A stretch of 64,000 nucleotides of DNA from Plantactinospora endophytica (lineage in GTDB: Bacteria > Actinomycetota > Actinomycetes > Mycobacteriales > Micromonosporaceae). The stretch covers positions 1-64,000 of the forward strand of contig NZ_BONW01000017.1 of the NCBI RefSeq assembly GCF_016862915.1, given 5' to 3'. The position numbers and the translations under genes are program-made. Under the pieces are notes generated by a model that saw nothing but the letters and a program-made list of their open reading frames with translations, was not told where the DNA came from and did not search any database. This document shows positions 34,184 to 41,451 of the stretch, one piece after another; position 1 is the stretch's first letter, and every line of letters begins with the position of its first letter.

Positions 34184-34198
34184 ATAGGGGGCATCGCC

Positions 34199-35404
34199 AT
34201 GCCTGCATCCCGGGCGGCCCGCCGGGCCGGCCAGTTCTGCACCGGGCTCGGGGCGTTGGTCGTCCTGCTCGGCCTGCTGGTCGGGGCGCCGCTGGCGCTG
34301 CTGGCCCTGGCCGGCAACCCGCTGCCGGACCACGTACCGGGGCTGGACGAGATCAGCACGACGCTGACCAGCCGGGACGACGGGCAACTCTTCCTCCGGG
34401 CGCTGGCCGTCGTCGGCTGGGCCGGCTGGGCGACGTTCGCCCTCTCGGTACTCGTCGAAATCCCGGCCCGGATCCTCCACCGGCCGGCGCTCCGGCTGCC
34501 CGGACTCCGTCGCCAGCAGCGCTGGGCCGCCACCCTGGTCGGCTCGGTGGCGCTGGTCCTGGCGGTCACTCCGGCCGCCACCGCCGCCGCCGACACGATC
34601 GCGACGGCCACGGCCAGCTCGCCGCGCCTGCCGGTCGTGCCGGCCCTGCCGAGTCAGCCGGTCACCGTGGGACAGTCGCTCGTCGCGGGCCAGCCGGTCA
34701 CCCCGGGCCAGGCGGCCGGGGTGGGCCAGGCGGCGGTGGCGGGGCAGCCGGTCACCGGGGACGGGCCGGCGTCGGGGCCTGCGCCACACTGGTTGGCGGC
34801 GGAGCCGGCGTCAGGGCCCGCGCCGCAGTGGCTGGCCGGCGAGCCGGAGGAGCGACCGGAGCCGGTCTACCGGGTGGAGAAGGGCGACTACCTGGGACAC
34901 ATCGCCGGGCGGTACCTCGGCGACTTCGACCGCTATCCGGAACTGGCCCGGCTCAACGAGATCCGCGATCCGGACCGGATCCGGCCGGGTCAACTGCTGC
35001 ACCTACCGGAGGCCGCCGAGGACGGCGGCGTACGCGAGCACGCCACCGGCCTGGTCGCGACCCCGCCGCCGCCCGGTGGCTGGCCGGAGCGCGTACCCGT
35101 GGATCCGGCCCCGAAGGCCGAGCAGCCGCCCGCGCCGCAACCACCCGCCGAGCCCCAGCCGTCGACCGACTCGCAGCCGCCGACCGACGGGTCGTCGGGT
35201 ACCGGCGGCGACGACGGGGGTAGGTACACGGTCAGCGCGTCCCGGGCCGGGGAGGCGGAGGAGTTGAACCGGCCGCTCGCGATCTCTGCGGTCGTCGCGG
35301 TGGCCAGCATGGTCGGCGCGCAGGTCGGCGCGGTCTTCGGACTCCGGAACCGCTCCCGCCGCCGGCCGTCTTTCCCGAACGGTCGACACCGGTCGACCGA
35401 CTGA
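34199..35404 (+). CDS. membrane protein with LysM domain, end of Tad operon
   Basis: Protein of 401 residues. Three N-terminal hydrophobic helices (ALVVLLGLLVGAPLALLAL; LAVVGWAGWATFALSVLV; LVGSVALVLAVTPAATAAA) are followed by a repetitive Pro/Gly/Gln linker, a LysM domain (VYRVEKGDYLGHIAGRYLG ... RIRPGQLLHLP) and a C-terminal helix. LysM would bind peptidoglycan and may anchor the pilus base. AGGGGG 7 bases before the ATG; 15 bases after the TadG-like gene. Similar LysM proteins end other actinobacterial pilus clusters. Confidence 0.8.
   Translation: MPASRAARRAGQFCTGLGALVVLLGLLVGAPLALLALAGNPLPDHVPGLDEISTTLTSRDDGQLFLRALAVVGWAGWATFALSVLVEIPARILHRPALRLPGLRRQQRWAATLVGSVALVLAVTPAATAAADTIATATASSPRLPVVPALPSQPVTVGQSLVAGQPVTPGQAAGVGQAAVAGQPVTGDGPASGPAPHWLAAEPASGPAPQWLAGEPEERPEPVYRVEKGDYLGHIAGRYLGDFDRYPELARLNEIRDPDRIRPGQLLHLPEAAEDGGVREHATGLVATPPPPGGWPERVPVDPAPKAEQPPAPQPPAEPQPSTDSQPPTDGSSGTGGDDGGRYTVSASRAGEAEELNRPLAISAVVAVASMVGAQVGAVFGLRNRSRRRPSFPNGRHRSTD
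34766..34843 (+). repeat. 39-bp in-frame tandem repeat
   Basis: Two 39-base units encode PASGPAPHWLAAE and PASGPAPQWLAGE in the linker before the LysM domain. The period is a multiple of three. Confidence 0.8.
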
Positions 35405-35506
35405 CCGCCGTTCGGGGTGCGGGCCGGTCCGGAGCCGCCGGAGCGGGCCTGGATCGGCGGGACCGGGCCGGAGAAAGGAGCGGCCTTGGAAGTGGGGAGG
35501 CGACGA

Positions 35507-36355
35507 TCAGGGCAGGCGGGTCTGTAGGACGCCGCCGACCACGCGGGTCGGTAGCACCTGCTGGTCGGTGCCGGCCGGGCCGTGCACCACCTCGCCGCCG
35601 TCCAGTTCGAACGTGCTGCCGTGCCAGGGGCACTTGACGCAGGTACGCCCGTCCTCCCTGGTCACCTCACCGGCGCCGAGCGGGCCGCTCTGGTGGGCGC
35701 ACCGCTCCAGCATCACCGTGACGTCGTCGCCGTCCCGGTAGACGATCACCGCGATGTCGTCGATCCGGCGGGTCAGCAGTTTCTGCTGCGGCAGCGCGGA
35801 CATGTCCGCCACCGCGTGCCAGCCGTCCTCGATCCGGCGTAGGTCCGGCACACCCTGGTTGACCCCGGCCGCCTGCTTGTAGGCGAGGTGCCCGCCGAGG
35901 AAGCCGCCGCTGCCGGCCGCCGCCATGCCGAGGAAGCCGAGGGTACGGCCGAGCCCGTGCCGCCCGGTCAGCCGGGCGGCCAGCGAGCCGGCGTACATGC
36001 CGATGGCCAGCCCGTTGGCGAGCGCGTGCACCAGACCGACCCGCTGCTGCTCCCGGGAGAGCGACGCCCAGTCGTTCCACCCGGCGACCGCGGTCGGCAG
36101 GGCGGTGGCGGTGCCGAGCGCCACCAGGGCGGTGGCGGCACGCCGCTGGCCGGGCATCAGGTCCAGGACCGCGGTACTGGCCCAGGCGCCGATCGGCACC
36201 TGCACCATCGCCGGGTGCAGTGGATGCCCGAGCGCCACCCCGTGCAGGAAGTCGCGCAGCCGCTGTGGGCGGATCGCGGCGGCGACGATCCGCTGGACGC
36301 GTTCCGCCGTCCGGTCCAGGCTGGTCGCCTGCTCAAGTCTGGTCAAGGTTCGCAC
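35507..36355 (-). CDS. DUF2231 membrane / Rieske [2Fe-2S] fusion protein
   Basis: Protein of 282 residues. The N-terminal half is a four-helix membrane domain of the DUF2231 type (GHPLHPAMVQVPIGAW, then helices to about residue 165). The C-terminal ~105 residues form a Rieske [2Fe-2S] domain: cluster ligands CAH (in ERCAHQSGPLG) and CPWH (in CVKCPWHGSTF). No oxygenase domain follows, so it is probably a membrane electron-transfer protein or non-haem redox partner. No neighbouring partner is evident. It is divergent from the epimerase and convergent with the LysM gene. Confidence 0.87.
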   Translation of the reverse strand: MRTLTRLEQATSLDRTAERVQRIVAAAIRPQRLRDFLHGVALGHPLHPAMVQVPIGAWASTAVLDLMPGQRRAATALVALGTATALPTAVAGWNDWASLSREQQRVGLVHALANGLAIGMYAGSLAARLTGRHGLGRTLGFLGMAAAGSGGFLGGHLAYKQAAGVNQGVPDLRRIEDGWHAVADMSALPQQKLLTRRIDDIAVIVYRDGDDVTVMLERCAHQSGPLGAGEVTREDGRTCVKCPWHGSTFELDGGEVVHGPAGTDQQVLPTRVVGGVLQTRLP

Positions 36356-36461
36356 CGACGGCGACTACCCGCCGCAGTGCGGGACAAACTTCGCGGCGGC
36401 CCCGTCCGGCCGGATACCCCCGGACGGGTTACCGGGACGACGGCCGGGTAGACCGGCCGAC

Positions 36462-37490
36462 ATGCGGATCGCGGTCACCGGGGCCACCGGCAACGTCGGT
36501 ACGGCGCTGCTGCGTCGGCTCGCGGTCGAGCCGGACGTCGAGGTGATCGGCATCGCCCGGCGCTGCCCGGCCCCTGATGCCGGTCCGCCGTACGACGGGG
36601 TGCGGTGGCACGCCGCCGATCTCGGTGACCCGTCCTGCCTGCACCCGCTCGCCGAGCGGCTGGCCGGGGTGGACGCGGTGGTGCACCTGGCCTGGCAGGT
36701 ACAGCCGGGCCACCAGCGGGCACGGCTTCGCCAGACCAATCTCAACGGGAGCCGGCACGTACTCAACGCCATGCTCGCCGCCGACGTACCGAAGCTGGTG
36801 CACGCCTCCTCGGTCGGCACGTACGCGCCCGGCCCGAAGGACCGGCGGGTCGACGAGGACTGGCCGGCCACCGGGGTCGGCCGGTCCGGCTACAGCGTCG
36901 ACAAGGCGGCCGTGGAGGCGATGCTGGTCGGCGCCGAGCGGGACTATCCGGTGTTGCGGGTGACCCGGCTGCGTACGGCGGTGGTGCTCCAACACGACGC
37001 CGGGGCGGAGATCACCCGGTACTTCCTGGGCCGGTTCGCCCCGGTGTCGCTGCTCCGCTCCGGCCGGCTGCCGCTGGTACCCCGGCATCGCCGGCTCCGG
37101 ATCCAGGTGGTGCACGCCGACGACGCCGCCGAGGCGTACCTGCGGGCGCTGCGCAGCGACCGGACCGGCGCGTTCAACATCGCCGCCGAGCCGGTACTGG
37201 ACGGGCCGCTGGTCGCGGCGGAACTCGGCGGCTGGGCGGCGCCGCTGCCGCTGGCCCTGCTCCGGCTGCTGAACCGGGTCGCCTGGCGGGGCCGGTTGGT
37301 GCCGGCGGACGAGGGCTGGCTGGAGATGGGCGCGGCGGTACCGCTGATGGACTGCTCCCGGGCCGAACGGGAGTTGGGCTGGCGACCCCGGCGGGACGCC
37401 CGGGACGCGCTGCGCGAGCTGCTCGCCGGGATCGCCGTCGGCGCCGGAACGGCCAGCCCGCCGATGCGGCCCGCCCGCCGGGCCGCCTGA
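36462..37490 (+). CDS. NAD-dependent epimerase/dehydratase (extended SDR)
   Basis: Cytoplasmic extended short-chain dehydrogenase of 342 residues. Nucleotide-binding GATGNVGTALLRRL at the N-terminus, VDAVVHLAW strand 4, SSVGTYAPG with the catalytic Ser, and YSVDKAAVE, the YxxxK active site. The C-terminal substrate domain includes QVVHADDAAEAYLRAL and FNIAAEPVL. The ATG at 36462 begins the Rossmann strand; the frame is open further upstream but unrelated. Substrate (sugar or isoprenoid-like) unknown. A 19-bp direct repeat (GTTTCGGGGTACG at 37502 and 37521) follows its stop. Confidence 0.88.
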   Translation: MRIAVTGATGNVGTALLRRLAVEPDVEVIGIARRCPAPDAGPPYDGVRWHAADLGDPSCLHPLAERLAGVDAVVHLAWQVQPGHQRARLRQTNLNGSRHVLNAMLAADVPKLVHASSVGTYAPGPKDRRVDEDWPATGVGRSGYSVDKAAVEAMLVGAERDYPVLRVTRLRTAVVLQHDAGAEITRYFLGRFAPVSLLRSGRLPLVPRHRRLRIQVVHADDAAEAYLRALRSDRTGAFNIAAEPVLDGPLVAAELGGWAAPLPLALLRLLNRVAWRGRLVPADEGWLEMGAAVPLMDCSRAERELGWRPRRDARDALRELLAGIAVGAGTASPPMRPARRAA

Positions 37491-37584
37491 CCCGCGACGG
37501 AGTTTCGGGGTACGGCGGGTGTTTCGGGGTACGACGTGCCAAGCGGCGCCCCCGGGGCGGGGACAGGTGGCACAGTGGAGCACC

Positions 37585-37944
37585 ATGGACCGGACTGGCG
37601 TACGGGCGTGGATCGACGACTACGAGCGGGCCTGGCGTGCCCCGGGCACCGAACCGCTCGCCGCGCTCTTCACCGCCGACGCGAGCTATCTCCCGGCGCC
37701 GTACCGGGAGCCGGTGGTCGGCCTGCGGGACATCTGCGAGATGTGGGAGGCCGAGCGGGAGGGCCCGGACGAGGAGTTCCAGATGACCAGCGAGATCGTC
37801 GCGGTCGACGGCGACGTGGCGGTGGCCCGGCTGGAGGTCCGGTACGGCAACGGCGAGCAGTTCCGCGACCTCTGGATCATGACGTTCACCGGGGACGGCC
37901 GGTGTACGGCGTTCGAGGAGTGGCCCTACTCGCCGCCGACCTGA
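37585..37944 (+). CDS. SnoaL/NTF2-like protein
   Basis: Small cytoplasmic protein of 119 residues with an NTF2/SnoaL-like cone fold: the N-terminal helix VRAWIDDYERAWRAPG, LAALFTADASYLPAPYREP and the paired strands VAVARLEVRYGNGEQFRDLW, ending FEEWPYSPP. Such proteins are ligand-binding or isomerase-like. ATG at 37585, in frame with a longer open stretch whose start lacks a ribosome site. A 23-bp triple repeat follows directly. Function not assignable. Confidence 0.75.
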   Translation: MDRTGVRAWIDDYERAWRAPGTEPLAALFTADASYLPAPYREPVVGLRDICEMWEAEREGPDEEFQMTSEIVAVDGDVAVARLEVRYGNGEQFRDLWIMTFTGDGRCTAFEEWPYSPPT

Positions 37945-37960
37945 CCGACCGACCCGTCGA

Positions 37961-38029
37961 GGTGGCCGGCATGTCCCCGCCGGGGTGGCCGGCATGTCCT
38001 CGTCAGGGTGGCCGGCATGTCCCGTCCTC
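37961..38029 (+). repeat. 23-bp tandem repeat (3 copies)
   Basis: Three 23-base units (starts 37961, 37984, 38007) share GGTGGCCGGCATGTCC followed by a variable tail. They fill the gap between the NTF2-like and DUF402 genes; the period is not a multiple of three. Confidence 0.9.
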
Positions 38030-38118
38030 GGCGGCGGCGGTCGCGGCGGAGCCCCGAGGCGTCTGCCCCGGGGGCCGGGTACCGTCGCTCGGACGGGACC
38101 GGCGGACGGGGGTACGGC

Positions 38119-38673
38119 ATGACGGGGTGGGACGGCGCGGATGGCGGGACGGCGACGCCCGGCGGGGACGGGACCGACGCGGTAACGCTCACGCCCGGCC
38201 AGCCGGTGACGGTACGGCTGGTCAAGGCGCCCCGGCCGGATCTGTGCTACCCCGGGACGGTGCTCTCCGACGACGGCACCCACCTGGTGGTCCGGGCGCC
38301 CTGGGGGAACGCCGCGATCCGGGACATGGGCTTCGTCCGGTTCGAGCCGGGCGACGTCTGGACCGAGCACTACTGGCGGGACCGCTGGTACTCGGTCAAG
38401 GAGGTGTACGACGCCGACGGCGCACTCAAGGGCTGGTACTGCGACGTGGCCCGGCCGGCGACCGTGGCCGACGACGTGGTCGTGGTACCTGACCTGGACC
38501 TCGACCTGTGGGCGTCGGCCGACCTGAGCCGGGTGCTCCGGCTCGACGAGGACGAGTTCCTGGCCAGCGGGCTGCCCGAGCGGGAACCGGAGACGGCGGC
38601 CAAGGCCCGGCGCGCCCTCGACGAACTGGCCGAACTCGCCGCCGACGGTTTCGGCACGCTCACCGGGCAGTAA
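38119..38673 (+). CDS. DUF402 family protein (FomD-like hydrolase)
   Basis: Protein of 184 residues of the DUF402 family, whose members include nucleoside diphosphate hydrolases such as FomD and Ntdp. Core motifs: WTEHYWRDRWYSVKEVYD, LKGWYCDVARP and the acidic metal site DLDLDLWAS...LDEDEF. It is cytoplasmic. The ATG at 38119 has GGGGG 7 bases upstream; an in-frame GTG at 38008 inside the 23-bp repeats is possible but less likely. The C-terminal codons GTLTGQ-stop are part of a 43-bp repeat that continues downstream three more times. Confidence 0.83.
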   Translation: MTGWDGADGGTATPGGDGTDAVTLTPGQPVTVRLVKAPRPDLCYPGTVLSDDGTHLVVRAPWGNAAIRDMGFVRFEPGDVWTEHYWRDRWYSVKEVYDADGALKGWYCDVARPATVADDVVVVPDLDLDLWASADLSRVLRLDEDEFLASGLPEREPETAAKARRALDELAELAADGFGTLTGQ

Positions 38674-38812
38674 TCCGCTCGCCACCGACGGCTTCGGCAC
38701 GCTCACCGGTCGATAACCCGCGCACCGCCGCCGGTTCCGGCACGCTCACCGGTCGATAACCCGCGCACCGCCGCCGGCTCCGGCACGTCCAGCGGTCGGT
38801 AACCCGCTCGCG
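38641..38812 (+). repeat. 43-bp tandem repeat (4 copies) across a stop codon
   Basis: Units begin at 38641, 38684, 38727 and 38770. Units 2 and 3 are identical at 39 of 43 bases. Unit 1 contains the end of the DUF402 gene (GFGTLTGQ-stop). Units 2-4 each re-encode a matching peptide and TAA (GFGTLTGR, GSGTLTGR, GSGTSSGR), each in a different frame, because 43 is one more than a multiple of three. Confidence 0.92.
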
Positions 38813-38844
38813 TTTCGGGTGCTCGGGGTCGGAGGATGATCGGC

Positions 38845-39798
38845 ATGTCCGGGACGTACACCTCTGCCGTGGGCCCGTCGGGCGCGGAGCCGGCGCCGGC
38901 CGGTCTGGGCCGGCTCGTCGCCGCCGTCGGGCCGGACGCGGTGCCGCCGCCGCTGCTGATGCTGCTCGGCATGGTCTCCACGCAGGTCGGTGCGGCGATC
39001 GCCAAGCAACTGTTCAGCACCACCAGTCCCGGAGGTACGACCGCGCTGCGGCTCGGCTTCGGTGCCCTGGTGCTGCTCGCGCTCGCCCGGCCGACGCTGC
39101 GGCTCGGGCTGCGCACCGCCGGGCTGGTCGCGGCGTTCGGGGTGGCGATGGCCGGGATGAACCTGGCCTTCTACACCGCGCTGCAACGGGTGCCGCTCGG
39201 CGTCGCGGTCACCATCGCGTTCACCGGTCCGCTGCTGGTCTCGGTCGCGGCCAGCCGCCGGGTCCGGGACCTCGGCTGGGTGGTGCTCGCCGGACTCGGC
39301 GTCGCGCTGCTCGCCGGCCTGGTCGACCTCGGCGCCGGCTCCGGCGGCGGTACGGCTCCGCTCGGCGGTACGGCGCTGCTCTGCTGCGGGCTCGTCGCGC
39401 TGGGCTGGGCCGGTTACGTCGTACTCGGCAAGGCGGTGAGCGTCCGGCTGGGCGGCAGCCGGGGGCTGGCCCTCGGGATGGCGGTCGGCGCGATCTGCGT
39501 ACTGCCGTTCGGGGTGGCCGGCAGCGGCTCGGCACTGCTCGACCCGTGGACGATGACGCTGGGGTTCGGGGTCGCACTGCTCTCCTCGGTGCTGCCGTAC
39601 TCGGCCGAGATGGCGGCACTGCGTCGGATGCCCGCCCGGGTCTTCGCGGTGCTGCTCAGCCTGGAGCCGGCGGTGGCCGCGCTGGTCGGGGTGACGCTGC
39701 TGCACGAGACGCTGGGCTGGCCGCAACTGCTCGGCATCGGCTGCGTCGTCGCCGCCTCGCTGGGCGCGATCACCGGCCGCCCCGAGCGGACCGGTTGA
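38845..39798 (+). CDS. EamA family transporter (DMT superfamily, RhtA-like)
   Basis: Ten-helix inner membrane transporter of 317 residues. Two EamA halves can be seen: helices such as LVAAFGVAMAGMNLAFYTAL and FGVALLSSVLPYSAEMAALRRM; the second half ends LGIGCVVAASLGAIT. Closest in pattern to RhtA-like amino acid or metabolite exporters. Two ATGs (38836 and 38845) are possible; GGAGG at 38831-38835 leaves 9 bases to the second, which is used. Substrate unknown. Confidence 0.87.
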   Translation: MSGTYTSAVGPSGAEPAPAGLGRLVAAVGPDAVPPPLLMLLGMVSTQVGAAIAKQLFSTTSPGGTTALRLGFGALVLLALARPTLRLGLRTAGLVAAFGVAMAGMNLAFYTALQRVPLGVAVTIAFTGPLLVSVAASRRVRDLGWVVLAGLGVALLAGLVDLGAGSGGGTAPLGGTALLCCGLVALGWAGYVVLGKAVSVRLGGSRGLALGMAVGAICVLPFGVAGSGSALLDPWTMTLGFGVALLSSVLPYSAEMAALRRMPARVFAVLLSLEPAVAALVGVTLLHETLGWPQLLGIGCVVAASLGAITGRPERTG

Positions 39799-39859
39799 CC
39801 CGTGCACCGGCGCCGGGTGGGGGGTGCGGAGCCGGGGGCGGGCCGGGCATCCTTGTCCG

Positions 39860-40627
39860 GTGGTCGTACGAGTTGAGGACAACGGTCCGGTACAGACGGT
39901 CGTACTCTCCCGGCCGGAGACCCGGAACGCGGTGGACGGTTCCACCGCCCGGGAATTGGCGGCGGCGTTCCGGAGCTTCGACGCCGACGCCCGCGCCTCG
40001 GTGGCGGTGCTCTGGGGCGAGGGCGGCACGTTCTGCTCCGGCGCCGACCTGAAGGCGATCACCACTTCCAGCGGCAACCGGGTCGAGCCGGAGGGCGACG
40101 GGCCGATGGGGCCGACCCGGATGCGGCTCGGCAAGCCGGTGATCGCCGCTGTCTCCGGGTACGCCGTCGCGGGCGGGCTGGAGCTGGCGCTCTGGTGCGA
40201 CCTGCGGGTCGCCGAGTCCGACGCGGTGTTCGGGGTGTTCAGCCGGCGCTGGGGCGTACCGCTGATCGACGGCGGGACGGTGCGGCTCGCCCGGCTGATC
40301 GGGCAGAGCCGGGCGATGGACCTGATCCTCACCGGGCGGCCGGTGCCGGCGCCGGAGGCGTACCAGATGGGTCTGGTCAACCGGCTGGTCGAGCCGGGCG
40401 AGGCGCGGGCCGCCGCCGAGGCGCTGGCCGCCGAGATCGCCGCCTTCCCGCAGACCTGCCTGCGCAACGACCGGCTCTCCACACTGGCCGCCGCCGGACT
40501 CCCGGAGGACGAGGCGATGCGTACCGAACTGGCGTACGGGATGAACTCGCTGGCCACCGACGCGACCGAGGGGGTGGCCCGGTTCACCTCGGGCGAGGGC
40601 CGGCACGGGTCGTTCGGCCGCGCTTGA
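39860..40627 (+). CDS. enoyl-CoA hydratase/isomerase family protein
   Basis: Crotonase-fold enzyme of 255 residues. Oxyanion-hole motifs are GGTFCSGADLKAI and SGYAVAGGLELALWCDLRVAE, and the active-site loop is RRWGVPLIDGGTVRL, with Asp in place of a second Glu. It acts on CoA thioesters in fatty-acid or similar degradation. GTG start at 39860 (MVVRVEDNGPVQTV), upstream of which a further 12 codons are open without family similarity. Followed 24 bases later by a convergent gene. Confidence 0.9.
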   Translation: MVVRVEDNGPVQTVVLSRPETRNAVDGSTARELAAAFRSFDADARASVAVLWGEGGTFCSGADLKAITTSSGNRVEPEGDGPMGPTRMRLGKPVIAAVSGYAVAGGLELALWCDLRVAESDAVFGVFSRRWGVPLIDGGTVRLARLIGQSRAMDLILTGRPVPAPEAYQMGLVNRLVEPGEARAAAEALAAEIAAFPQTCLRNDRLSTLAAAGLPEDEAMRTELAYGMNSLATDATEGVARFTSGEGRHGSFGRA

Positions 40628-40651
40628 GGGCGCCGAGGCGCGGCCGGGATC

Positions 40652-41236
40652 TCAGGCGGGCAGCGGCGGCAGCGGGAGCGGGATGGCGGGCAGCCCGTCG
40701 AGGCTGCTGCCGACGTGGTCCTTCCGCTCGCAGTACGCGTTGAACTCCTCGTCGGTCTTCCGGCCGAAGTAGTCGGCGTGCAGCGTCCGTTCCTCCCGGT
40801 AGTCGAGGAACGGGACGGAGTAGCCGCAACTGTCGCTGATCCGGCGGGCGGTGACCACGACGACCGCCCGCAGTCCGGGCGAGCCGGCCTGCTCGGGGAA
40901 GTGCCGGACCAGTTCCGCCCACCGGGGGTCGTCCCGGAACACCGCCTCGCCGGAGCCGTGCACCCGGACGATGTTCGGCGGGCCGTCGAAGGCACACCAC
41001 ATGAGCGTGATCCGCCCGTTCTCCCGCAGGTGCGCGACGGTCTCCGCGCCGCTGCCGCCGAAGTCGAGATAGGCCACGGTCCGCTCGTCGAGCACCGCCA
41101 GCGACCCGGCCAGCCCCTTCGGGGAGAGGTTGACATGCCCGTCGGCGGCCAGCGGCGCGGTCGCCACGAAGAAGACCTTCTGCGCCTCGATGAAGCCGCG
41201 CAGCCTGCCGTCGATCCGGTCGTACGTCTTTCCCAT
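40652..41236 (-). CDS. pyridoxamine 5'-phosphate oxidase family protein
   Basis: Flavin/F420-binding split-barrel protein of 194 residues. The N-terminal part has FIEAQKVFFVATAPLAADGH and LSPKGLAGSLAVLDERTVAYLDFGG; the middle has LMWCAFDGPPNIVRVHGSG; the C-terminus has CGYSVPFLDYREERTLH. It belongs to the general PNPOx-like group rather than the PdxH enzymes. GGGGGGA lies 7 bases before the ATG. Convergent with the enoyl-CoA hydratase gene. A flavin- or F420-dependent reductase is plausible. Confidence 0.82.
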   Translation of the reverse strand: MGKTYDRIDGRLRGFIEAQKVFFVATAPLAADGHVNLSPKGLAGSLAVLDERTVAYLDFGGSGAETVAHLRENGRITLMWCAFDGPPNIVRVHGSGEAVFRDDPRWAELVRHFPEQAGSPGLRAVVVVTARRISDSCGYSVPFLDYREERTLHADYFGRKTDEEFNAYCERKDHVGSSLDGLPAIPLPLPPLPA

Positions 41237-41411
41237 CCGGTGATCCCCCCTGGTCAGCTCGACCCCACCGTAGCCGTGCCGATCAAACTCACCGTCGGGG
41301 AAGGGGCCGGGCGACCGGGACGGTGCGCCCGCCGGCGGCAGGGTCGGCGTCCCCACCGCCGGCGTGCATCACCGCGACACCGGTGAGGTCGGCGTACTCA
41401 CCGGAGCCAGC

Positions 41412-41431
41412 ACCACCGCGCGAACGGTGGT
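41412..41431 (-). terminator. possible hairpin terminator after GH13 gene
   Basis: ACCACCG (41412-41418) and CGGTGGT (41425-41431) make a 7-bp stem with a 6-base loop, 20 bases past the stop of the glucosidase gene. A second pair GCCGGCGG/CCGCCGGC lies at 41331-41363. No T-tract. Confidence 0.35.
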
Positions 41432-41451
41432 CACGGCCGGCCCGCGTACCG

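Noticed and set aside
14973-38812. CRISPR array candidates among the tandem repeats
   Set aside because: Units are directly adjacent without unique spacers, and no cas genes are present.
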